64,000 nt of DNA. It comes from Dryobates pubescens (taxonomy: Eukaryota > Chordata > Aves > Piciformes > Picidae). The notes beneath the pieces were generated by a model. It had not been told where the DNA came from, made no database searches, and worked only from the letters and a program-made list of their open reading frames with translations. This document shows positions 54,897 to 64,000 of the stretch, piece after piece; within the stretch, counting starts at the first letter, position 1; each line of letters begins with the position of its first letter. A program made the translations under genes and the position numbers. The DNA is taken from NCBI RefSeq assembly GCF_014839835.1, contig NC_071646.1:1922001-1986000 (forward strand), written 5' to 3'.

Positions 54897-54999
54897 GTTT
54901 CACTGCAGCTTCTGGATGCTTTGGAGATCCAACTGGACAGGCTGCTTGGGCCACCTTGGTTAGATGGTGCTTATGCCAAGGGAGCTTGGGCCAGGTGAT

Positions 55000-55390
55000 C
55001 AGGGAATCACAGACTGGTTTGGGTGGAAAACGACCTTTAAAGCTCAGCCAGTCTGTCCCCCCTGCAGCCAGCAGGGACATCCTCAACCAGAGCAGGTTGC
55101 TCAGAGCCCAAACCAACCTCACCTGCAGTGGTGCCAGGGATGGGGCAGCTCCCACCTCTCTGGGCAGCCTGGGCCAGGGTTTCACCACCCTCAGTGTCAA
55201 CAATTTCCTCCTTCCCTCTAGTCTGAATCTCCCTTTTTTCGTTTCAAACCACCCCCCTTGTCCTGCTAAAAGCTCTGTCCCCATCTTACTCACAGACCCC
55301 CTTTCCATACCAAAAGGCTGCAATGCTTAGTCCCCAATCCTTGAGGTCCTTTCCAACCTGGCATTCCATGATTCTGATTCCACTTGCACT
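55000..55390. mobile_element. Head-to-head pair of CR1 fragments, the last CR1 in the window
   Basis: 55003-55325 antisense (GGTTTGGGTGGAAAACGACC, CTTTAAAGCTCAGCCAGTC). 55335-55385 sense (CCTTGAGGTCCTTTCCAACC, ATTCCATGATTCTGATTCC). No CR1 recognised beyond this point. Confidence 0.82.
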
Positions 55391-55589
55391 CTGTGTGTGC
55401 AAATAAGTGACCTTGCAGTGTGACTCTCTAGCTGCACGCTGGGCTTGGTGGGAAGAGAGTGGGATCAGAGCAGCCTACGTTCCCCCCTCTGCCTGTCCAT
55501 CTCCCACCAAACCCACCTCCCGCTTTTTTCCCACCCCAGCCCAGGACCACAAGCAGCACACACACACACAAATCAAACCCATCTCTCAG

Positions 55590-55893
55590 AGGGCTGTCAT
55601 AAAGCTGGTTTATTGCTGCTTCCCTGCGTGCTGCTACAGTCGGGCCAGGAAAAGTGCTTGCTCCAAGTGCAGACAGGCAGACGGTAGGAAACGACCCCGC
55701 GGCAGCAGCACTCTGCCGGGCAGCAGCACTCCCCAAGGTTAACCAGCAGGAGACAGATCAATAGGCGAGTCTCAGTGCAAACTGCAGCCATGGTATGCAT
55801 CTATAATTTATAGGACAATCTTGTAAACTAGAGAGGTTACAGCAGAAGCCGCCGGGCTCGGTGTATTTACAGCTCCAGGACACCTGCGGTGCG
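55590..55893 (-). other. Terminal exon of an unassigned minus-strand transcript
   Basis: Acceptor CTCTGTTCCCTTTTTAG (exon from 55893), AATAAA at 55614-55609, and a GU-rich downstream element (TTTGTGTGTGTGTGTGC on minus, about 55557-55575). Two overlapping Cys-rich frames cross it: one entering from the acceptor (VSWSCKYTEPGGFCCN...) and one starting at a Met at 55800 or 55791 with a hydrophobic LLICLLLVNL and then CCCPAECCC. Either could be chance, and the exon may be non-coding. No family recognised. Confidence 0.4.
55609..55614 (-). terminator. Poly(A) signal AATAAA with GU-rich downstream element
   Basis: Minus-strand AATAAA followed 35-55 bases later by a GT repeat on the same strand, the classic arrangement for cleavage and polyadenylation. 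Confidence 0.55.
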
Positions 55894-57100
55894 CTAAAAA
55901 GGGAACAGAGGTTTGTTGGTCCCATCCCAGGGTGCTCCGTGAGGGGCACGGTGCTGGCTGGGATGCTCCCGAGCCCCAAGGAGCTCCCCGCCCCCGGGTG
56001 TTGTTTGCACCCCGAAGGAAGGTGGGGAGCAGGCAGGGGAACGCCCCCGTGGGCTGGACCCTGCTGTGGGAAGATCCCAGGAGGTGCTGGGTGTTCCCAG
56101 AAAACCCTGCAGGAAGATGCTGCTGTGCCCCAGCTCTCTTCCTTCTCTTCCCCCCCCTGAATTACCCTGCCGGTGGTGCTCATTAGCATGCGGCCCAATA
56201 ATTGCTCAGCCAAATGTGGTTTCCCTTGTGACTTCTACAGCCTTTGGCTGCATGACTTACCCATACCCCAGGAGCCCAAAAGGCCTTGTTGTGGGGCTGC
56301 TTCATGCTCTAAGCACCACTCTGCCCATACCCACGCTGATCACGCTTCCAAACGCTGCTTAACTCCTACTGCAGGGTCTTTTGAACCAGCCTAGGCAAGG
56401 AGGAAGCTTATTCTATACCATAAGCCCTGATCTCCAGAGGGCTATAAAATCCATACTCCAAAATAAATGCTTATAAATACTGGGGGTTTTTTCCCCCCTC
56501 TAGCATAGGAAATGCAGCAGAAAGTCCTCTGCTCTGTGCGTAGAGAGCTGTGCATATGCCACATCCCTCCTCCAAGGGACAGTGCTGCTGGGGGAGAGGA
56601 TGCCCACCTCGCCTGGAGATGCTCATTTACCATCCACCAGCTCACAAAGGGCTGACCTGGACCTTCTGTCTCCCCAAAGCAGCGGAAAAGTCATTTACTG
56701 GCATCATGAAAACAGGCTAAAAATAGCTGGTTTCTATGGCTACTGGGGCTGGGAGACTCCTGAGGAACACGTCTGGGTAGGTCCCTTCATGATGAAATCC
56801 AGACAGTAGGATAAAAGAAAAGGACAATCAAAAGAGGTTTAACGCTTTGATCTTCGTTAGGCAGCGTCAGGGAGATGCTGCAAGGGCAGCTCTGCTTCTT
56901 GCCCTCTGCTTGGTCCTTGTGCACTTCTGCAGGGATTAGTGCAGAGTCACTGGGGGGAGCCGGGCACATTGCTTGGATCGAGCCAAATGCCAAAGCAAAC
57001 ACATTTAAGCAGGGCTTTGTGGAGCCGGGGCTTCCTTAGCCCGCTGTAAGCCCATCTTTTGCCTGCTAGTGCTCGCTGGTTGCATAGAGATGGGGCTGGG
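55894..57100. promoter_or_regulatory. CR1-free unique block, candidate conserved non-coding elements
   Basis: 56150-56560 has balanced composition with motifs such as CTCATTAGCATGCGGCCCA and CCAATAATTGCTCAGCCAAA, unlike the repeat-rich DNA to the left. No reading frame is convincing. Confidence 0.3.
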
Positions 57101-58500
57101 ACACAGCGAGGAGAAGCTGGGGTCCACTCCGAGCTCGTTTCTGGCTAATGAATATTTTTGCAGACAGCGTGCAAACTGCCTCTGGAGCGACACTGGCATC
57201 GACCAGAGGTCCCCTTTAAAACCCCTTAGCTTTGCACTGGCAATAAATCCCGGAGCAGCGATTCATCCCCCCCAGCGCTTTCAGTCCCTGAGCGCATTCC
57301 TCAGGTGCTCACCACACGTTCCGGGGGGGCTGTGCAAAAACGAAGTTACATTCAAGAAATACACTTGGTGTTCCCCCGACTTTCTCTCTCTCTCTCTTTT
57401 TCCTTTCTTTTTTTTTTTTTTTGGGGTGTTTTTCCTGAGCCCAGAGAGAAACCCAAAGGTCCTTCGCCAAGGACAACGCTCGGAGCAGCAGTCCCTGGGT
57501 TCGGGGAGGCTGCGCTGATGTGCAAAAAAATAGGAACAGAACAAAGTCAGCGGTTTTCCCCAAGCAAGATCGAGCTTCCCTGTGCCCACCTGGAGCTGCC
57601 TGAGGCTGCCTTTGTTTTGTCCTCCGAGATGTACTCTGCGGGGGGAGGTGGTGACAAAAAGGGTGGCCGGCCACAAAGAGCGGCTGTTGTTTTGAGCTGT
57701 TGGAAGACGACAGGCACAGGGAGGTGAGCAGGAAGGGGCTGGGAGGATCAAGCCTGGCCGTGAACCGTAGGTTTTATCAGCCTGCCCAAGATATTTCTCT
57801 GCACAGCCCCCCCGCCCGGTGCTGGCTTGCAGGAGGGCAGCAGGGTCAGCGTGGGAATGTCGAGCAGCTGGGTGAAAATCCTGCCCGTGCGAGGGGGGAG
57901 AGGGCAGCTTTAACCAAGTGATTCCTGCAGACAAAAGGCATTTTGCTCTTGGTTACCACCTGGGCTGCAGCAATCGCCCTGCCCGTAGCCAACGCAGCGT
58001 CCTCTCGAACCCAGCGTGCTGCCTCCAGCTGATGCTTGCCAGGTGTGCGGGTGGCAGCCGTCTGTCCTGCTGCAGAGCATCAGCCTCGGTGGCACCGGTG
58101 TGGTTCTCTGGTCCTGTTTCACATCGCCAGCAAAGCCTTGCAGAACGTCTTGCAAGATGAGAGCTCAAGCTGCAGTGGTTCGGTTTTTTGCTTTGCCTCC
58201 TCCTCTGGGCGCTGCTACCCCTCCGGATGACTGCTCTCCACCTCCGGCGGGCTCCGTGCACGATCCCCTGGCTCCATCACCAGCCCCTCCAGGGGACCAC
58301 CTCCCGTCACCAGCCCCTCCACAGATGCGTCCCTCACCCCTCCACACGGACGCACACATGTTTTGGTCCCCAAGCCGGCTATTGTCATGCAAATAAACAT
58401 CTGGAGGCTGTGGACTAAGCCAATATTTACAAAGGAGGCTACTCTGCCGATCCTGGAAATGAGCCTGAGGTGATGCTTTGGGTGTTTTGATCGCTAAAAT
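57100..58500. promoter_or_regulatory. Candidate conserved elements with octamer and FOX-type sites
   Basis: GGCTAATGAATATTTTTGCA near 57143, and ATGCAAAT at 58387-58394 overlapping AAATAAACA. A T-run near 57400-57420 is a simple repeat. No exon supported on either strand. Confidence 0.3.
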
Positions 58501-59479
58501 CTGATGTTTCCCCCCAACGCTCCAGCATCAGCTCCAGACCCTGGACCCTTGGTGCAGGCAGCTGCTCACTTCAGAGGATGTTTTTTGCCCATCCTGCCTG
58601 GTGCAGAGGTGTCGCTGGCTGCTGCCAGCTTGGCTCCAGCCCTTTGGCACTGCAGGAAGAGCTCGGGGTACACAGGAAGGGGCTGGGCCAGGAGTCATCC
58701 CAGCCCAAAACCCCAGCAGGGACCTGGGCAGCTTGCAGGAAGAGAGGCCTCCCTCCTCCGTGCATCCCACGGAAGGGAGGTTGGACGCTTTCCTCGTTGT
58801 AATAGGATTAGAGAAAGATTATTGCTGGTGGGAACAAATGCATCTTGGGGGAGCACAGCTCTCCTCTGCCTGAGGAGGGTTGGAGGTGGAGGCTCTCTCC
58901 ATGAACCCTGGGAACCCAGAGTACAGATAAGGCTAGTGTTGTGAGAGGGGATTTGCAGGGAGCCCTGCATCAGAGGGGCTGAGTTCCAGCTCACACAGTT
59001 TACTGCACCCTCTGGAACCAAGGATGCCCACAGGCAACCAGGGCATGGGCGATTCTTCAGCCTCAGCTTCAGGCCCACTTGCTCAGGTGGAGCTCCCTGC
59101 ACCTCCCTTCTATGGGAAACTCATCAGAAAACCACCTGGAAACCACTGGATGGACAATTCCAGCTCTCTGCCACCACCATTAGTAAGATGTATCCACTCT
59201 AGCCTCAGCCCAGTGCAGTTGTTTCTGCTGTGAAAGAGCAAAAGCAGGGTGGAAGAGTCAAAGGCAGAGTGCCTGAACTTGGGAGGGAAGAGGAAATCCC
59301 TCCCCATCCCCCCCAAAAATAAGCAAACTCCTAGTATGTAAAACTGCCAGGGCTTGTGCAAATGTGGGAGAGAGGCATGGAGCAAATGTTTGTGCTGTGA
59401 CAAGAGCTGTCAACTTCCCAGGCTTTGCTGTCTCAGAAGCATTAAAACGCTCTGCTAAAATCCTGTTAAAATGCTGCCA
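58501..59479. other. Intergenic, no feature recognised
   Basis: Unique sequence without transposons. Open frames have no domain. Confidence 0.4.
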
Positions 59480-59484
59480 CTGGG

Positions 59485-59790
59485 AAGGAGACAAGAGGGG
59501 GAAAGGAGCAAAGGGGGAAAGGAGCAAGAAAAGAGGACGAAAGGAGCAAAGAGGGGGAAAGGAGCAAAGGGGGAAAGGAGCGAGCAAAGAGGGGGAAAGG
59601 AGCGAGCAAAGAGGGGGAAAGGAGCGAGCAAAGAGGGGGAAAGGAGCAAAGAGGGGGAAAGGAGCAAGAAAAGAGGAGGAAAGGAGCAAAGAGGGGAAAA
59701 GGAGCAAAGAGGGGAAAAGGAGCAAAGGGGGAAAGGAGCAAGAAAAGAGGACGAAAGGAGCAAAGAGGGGGAAAGAAGAAGGGGGTGGGG
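59485..59790. repeat. Purine tract (AAAGGAGCAAAGAGGGGG)n
   Basis: About 300 bp of almost pure purine on the plus strand in 13-21-bp units of GGGGGAAAGGAGCAAAGAG and GGAGCGAGCAAAG variants. Confidence 0.95.
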
Positions 59791-59939
59791 GGGAAAGCAA
59801 CAACCCAGTTTGCTTTTGCCCGGTGCTGGAAGCTGGCTGCGAGGCTCAGAGGGGCTCAGCTCCTGCCTTGTTTGCTAGCAGTGAAGCGTCAGGCTGGAGT
59901 CTGGTGGGGACCGATGCGCAGATGAAAGCCACCTTCCTT

Positions 59940-60245
59940 CGGCCCCGCGTCTCCAGGTCAGGTCATTGTGACTGGGAGATCGAAAAGCACCGCGAGCCGC
60001 TTAGGAGCACAACCGAGGTCAAAGCCGGGAGCAAAGCGTTTTGCTCGGAGCCGCGGTGGGAAAGGGATTGGCACCGGGAGAGCCACATCCCGCCGGGGAG
60101 CTGGGAAAGGGCTCCTTCCGAAAGGACTGCAGCGGGAGTGCTGCCACGGTCCCGCTGCGCTCCCGGGGCGTGCAGGGGCAGGGGGCAATGGGCGAGGGTG
60201 GGGGACAGGCAGCTGGGAGCCCTTCGCTGGAGGGGGTGGGAAGAG
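59940..60245. promoter_or_regulatory. CpG island between the purine tract and the satellite
   Basis: Dense CpG, with AGGTCA half-sites at 59955 and 59960; the second forms AGGTCA-TTG-TGACTG, an imperfect nuclear-receptor palindrome. Could be a promoter, but no transcript can be assigned. Confidence 0.35.
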
Positions 60246-60289
60246 TTCAGAGGTGGGGAAAACCCAAGCAGGCACAGAGGTGCTGCGTG

Positions 60290-61260
60290 CACGGCGTGTG
60301 GACAGCACGTGTAGTGTGTGTGAAGTGTGTGTGCAGCCTACACGGCATGTGCATAGCATGAGTGCAACGTGTGCACTGCATGTTCCTAGCATGTGAATAG
60401 CATGTGCACTGTGTGCACACCATGTGCAGAGCGTGTGCACTGTGCAGCATGCTGCTAGCATGTGCATAGCATGCTGCTAGCATGTGCATCGCATGCTCCT
60501 AGCATGTGTACAGCATGTGCACTGTGTGCAACATGTTCCTAGCATGTGAATAGCATGTGCACTGTGTGCACACCATGTGCAGAGCGTGTGCACTGTGCAG
60601 CATGCTGCTAGCATGTGCATAGCATGCTGCTAGCATGTGCATCGCATGCTCCTAGCATGTGTACAGCATGTGCACTGTGTGCAACATGTTCCTAGCATGT
60701 GAATAGCATGTGCACTGTGTGCACACCATGTGCAGAGCGTGTGCACTGTGCAGCATGCTGCTAGCATGTGCATAGCATGCTCCTAGCATGTGCATCGCAT
60801 GCTCCTAGCATGTGTACAGCATGTGCACTGTGTGCAACATGTTCCTAGCATGTGAATAGCATGTGCACTGTGTGCACACCATGTGCAGAGCGTGTGCACT
60901 GTGCAGCATGCTGCTAGCATGTGCATAGCATGCTCCTAGCATGTGCATAGCATGTGCACGGTGTGCAGCTTGTTCCTAGCATATTCCTAGCATGTGCATT
61001 GCATGTGCATAACATGTGCATTGCATGTGCACTGTGTGCAGCGTGTTCCTAGCATGTGCATGGCACGTGCACTGTGCATGCAGCATTTGCAGTGTGTGCA
61101 CAGCATGTGCATAACATGTGCATAGCATGTGAACAGCGTGTGCAGAGTGTGCTCACTGTGCATAGCATGGTGTGCAGTGTGTGCATGGCATGAGCACAGT
61201 GTGTGCCCAGCATGTGCCCAGCATGCCCCATGCTGCGTGCACTGCACATGCATCACCTGC
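60290..61260. repeat. TGTGCATAGCATG satellite with a 153-bp higher-order repeat
   Basis: Built from short CATGTGCA, TAGCATG and TGTGCACTG words. TGTTCCTAGCATGTGAATAG recurs at 60381, 60534, 60687 and 60840, exactly 153 bases apart, so nearly four higher-order units lie in 60381-60960 with looser flanks on both sides. Confidence 0.95.
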
Positions 61261-64000
61261 AACCCCTGCACCGCAGGCTGAGCGCCGCAGGTGTGCTCCC
61301 AGCGCTGCTCCCAGCTCATCCCACGCCAGAGCTAGCAGACTCCCCCCACAGCTGGGAGCCCCCCCAGCCCCCCACGCCGCAGCCTCCTCCCCTGAGCTGC
61401 TCTCCCTGCAGCGCCAGCACCGAGCCTCCCCCTCCACAGCAGATCTGCTGGTGGCCCTTGGCTGCACACCTTTACCTGCCAAGCCCTGGTGGATCTGTGA
61501 GCCAAGAGGCTCAGCAGCCAGGGTGGCACAGCCGTGAGCTGGGCCAGGCCCCCTCTGCCCCACACTCCCAATTTAGCTGCTCTAAAGCCTGACTGAGCAA
61601 AGCTGCCCCACGATGTCCCCCCAGAAGCCCTGCTTCTGATGGTCTCTCTGGCTGCCCCAGCAGCCCCAGCTCTCCACACTGCACCTCACAAGGATGCTTC
61701 CTGCTTGGATCAGCAGCAGGGAGCCGGTTTGTGTCCCCCCACGAACGGGGCAGCAGCAGCCAAAGCCAAACTGTGCCCCAGCCCGAACCTCGGCCACCTT
61801 CAGCGCCTGGCTGAAGCAGCTCCTCCTGTGCTGCTTAACCAAAAGGTTGCTGCGGCAGCCCCAGAGGTCCCAGAGGAGATATTAACCACCAGCACGGCCC
61901 CTGCAAGCCAGGCTGAACTCTGCTGAGCCTGGTGGTGAGAAATGACAGGGAAGCCAGGCTGCTTTCGTGGCAGGGTACCTCCTGTGCCACCTCCTGTGCC
62001 ACCACGTGCCCTGCCCTGTGCCAAATCCCAGAGCTCAGCTGGGAGCACAGCCCAGGGACTGCCCCAACAGATCCCACAGCTCACATCCCTGGGGCTTTCC
62101 AGAGAAGAAAAAGCAAAGTGCCCCAAGGCTGGGGGCAGGGTGCAGCCTGTGCCCCCCTCACCCCCCAACCCCATGCCCTGGCTACCACCTCTGAGCTGCT
62201 TCCCAGCTGCTTCCCACCGCAGCCCTGGGCAACGAGCACCCAGCAGAGAGGATTTAAAGCTCCTCAGCTGCACCTTGTGTGCTTTGTGCTCTTGGCCTGG
62301 CTCAGGGGTTGGGGGGGTGGGGGTGGGTTTGTGCTAAATCCTTTGGATAAGAAAATAAAACACTGGCTGTGTTGGCTCTGGATGTTGGCTGAGCCAACAA
62401 ACCTGCTCCAGAGGGGAGCTGTCAGTGGCACGTACAGCTCTGTTTGCAGAGGCAGCACCTCGTCTGGGAGCGCTGGGCAAGCCCTGGGAAGGTTGAGCCA
62501 GCTGCTCACAGAGGGTGGGGGTTTGCTCTCTGAGTGTGCTCATCCCCTGCAGGGGGGGTTTCAATCCCCTCAGGTCATTACCCTCCATGCCACGGCTGCC
62601 CCCACTCCCCAGCCTTTTGCCTTTCCTAGGGGCTGCCCCCCTGCTCTCTCCATGCAAACAGGAGCTCTGGGGCCACTGGCAGCTGCTGGGGCTTGAAGTG
62701 AGATCTGCAAAGCTGGGTGCTCTCAGGGGTGGGGATCCAGACACTGGAATCCAAGTCAGGGTCCCCAGCCCCCAGAGGCTCCTATCTCACCCACTCCCCA
62801 CCCCCCAGCACACACAGCCTGGGGCTGTTTGGAGGGTGTCTAAGAAGGGATGCCTGTCTGAGACACCTCCAGGAAGGCACAGCATGCAGCGAGCTCCCAT
62901 ATGGCTTCAACAGTGGGTGGGAAGGACACACAGACAGGGTGGGGGACAGAGGGGGACCCTGGGGACAGCCACGTGGCACAAGGTGACCGCTCAGCCACCG
63001 AGGGTGGCAGGAGCAGGACTAACCCTGGGGGTGAGCAGCTCCTGCCCAGCAGCCCCAGGCATTGCCTCTGGCTCCAGGCTCAGGAGGTCTCCAGAGGGAG
63101 AGGGGAAGGGCAGTATGGAAGAATTTCAGGAGCTGTGTGCCCCTGGAGGGAGTCAGAGGGGCCCTGAGCTCAGGGGCCTTGGTCCATTTGCCAGGGTGTG
63201 CCAATGTCCCTCCGAGCCCCATGGCTCAGGTGTGCAGAGAGTCACAGCCCAGGATGTCCCTTGTGCCCGTGGCATGGGAGCTCCCAGCCTGCTTGGTCAT
63301 GCAGGGAGCAGCATCCAGGCAGGCTTGGTGTGTCTGGTGCCTCTGAAACCTCCTGGAGTGCTGCAGGGGGGGCAGCAGGCAGGGCAGAGGCATGGAGAGA
63401 GGCTTCCTGCTGGAGACAGACCTTTGTAAGAAACAGCCCCCAGACCACCTCAGTGTTCACCTCCAGCCTGCAGCAGCACAACTCACCAGCCAGGGGCCAG
63501 CCTCTCCACCACTGTGGCTCCAGGAAGGGCAAGGACCAGCCCTGGCTTCTGAAACCCCCTCCAGGTCTGGCTGTTGAGGCTGGGTGGAGCAAGGGCAGGG
63601 CAGCTTGCTCAGGAGGGGAATCTCTACCCTGCTGGGACACAGGGTCCTGCTGTCACTGGCTGCTCAGGTGCCAAGGGCTGAGCACTTGGCTGGGCTGGGT
63701 GTCTGGGCAGGGTTCTTGCAGCACCTGGGTAACATCCACAGCATCTGCTTCTGCCTCTTGGCAAGGCCATTCCTGTGCTTCAGCTCTCTCCTGGCCACAC
63801 AAGGATCTGGGAGAGAGCAAATGAGAGGAGCTGCAGAATCTGTGTGTTAGAGCAGATTAACCAGCTCCCCCCACCCCCCCTCCCCAGCCCACTGCTGCTA
63901 TTGATGAGCAAAACCATTGCTGAGCCCTTCCCCTGCCAAGCACCATCCCAACCACAGCAGCTTGGCCCAGCAGCCCCCACCCAGTCCCCTGGGACACCCC
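61261..64000. other. GC-rich unique sequence, no gene recognised
   Basis: No CR1, no RNA gene and no recognised domain. The longest plus frame, about 300 codons from 62515, is Pro/Gly/Ser-rich and unlike any family I know. A plus-strand AATAAA at 62354-62359 is followed by a GU-rich stretch and could end a plus-strand transcript. Confidence 0.45.

Noticed and set aside
59364-60314. 316-codon Lys/Glu/Arg/Gly-rich frame
   Set aside because: Translation of the purine tract; low complexity with no family match.
62515-63429. 304-codon plus-strand frame
   Set aside because: GC-rich composition makes long frames likely. There are no domains, no splice context and no recognisable homology.
55400-64000. 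miR-135b, which in mammals lies within LEMD1
   Set aside because: I looked for the mature sequence core TATGGCTTTTCATTCC and its reverse and did not see it. It may lie past the right edge.

Overview
The window is nuclear DNA from a bird. It holds dozens of 3' fragments of CR1 LINEs (sense strand ending in an ATTCTATG-like tail), one solo ERVL-type LTR, short introns, GC-rich minisatellites, and three genes in the order NUAK2 - KLHDC8A - LEMD1, all on the minus strand. As far as I recall, this order matches human 1q32.1 and its avian microchromosome counterpart. Roughly 45 to 50 CR1 pieces in the first 55 kb is high even for a bird and would suit a woodpecker-like lineage (Piciformes), but that is only an inference from repeat density.

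Layout. Bases 1-7755 hold the 5' part of NUAK2: coding exons 1-3, with exon 3 running off the left edge. A CpG-rich promoter follows to about 7900. From 7900 to 20440 is intergenic, with CR1 copies, a solo LTR (15258-15725), a (CATC)n block, an array grown from a CR1 tail (10985-11490) and a 63-bp tandem repeat. KLHDC8A runs from about 20440 (poly(A) signal) to about 32170 (candidate TATA-bearing promoter). Its five coding exons give a 350-residue protein, the same length as I recall for the human protein. Intron 1 uses a GC donor, and the start of the first coding exon with its splice acceptor is present three times in tandem. From 32200 to 40970 is intergenic. A terminal coding exon with a C-terminal membrane anchor at 40970-41260 is the likely last exon of LEMD1. 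No LEM-domain exon was recognised, so the rest of that gene probably lies beyond 64 kb or in exons I cannot identify. A tRNA-Trp(CCA) gene lies at 54063-54134 on the minus strand.

The last 8.6 kb (55400-64000) is different. I see no CR1 copies there, but there is a well-formed minus-strand poly(A) site at 55.6 kb, stretches that look like conserved non-coding DNA, a purine tract and a 153-bp higher-order satellite. No coding gene could be assigned there.

Functionally, NUAK2 encodes an AMPK-related Ser/Thr kinase, KLHDC8A an all-Kelch beta-propeller protein, and LEMD1 (in mammals) a small LEM-domain membrane protein. They are neighbours by conserved synteny, not members of one pathway. I found no evidence of a novel multi-gene system. 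The most unusual features are the triplicated KLHDC8A exon boundary with its GC-AG intron, the repeated conversion of CR1 tails into satellites, and the unexplained transcript end at 55.6 kb.
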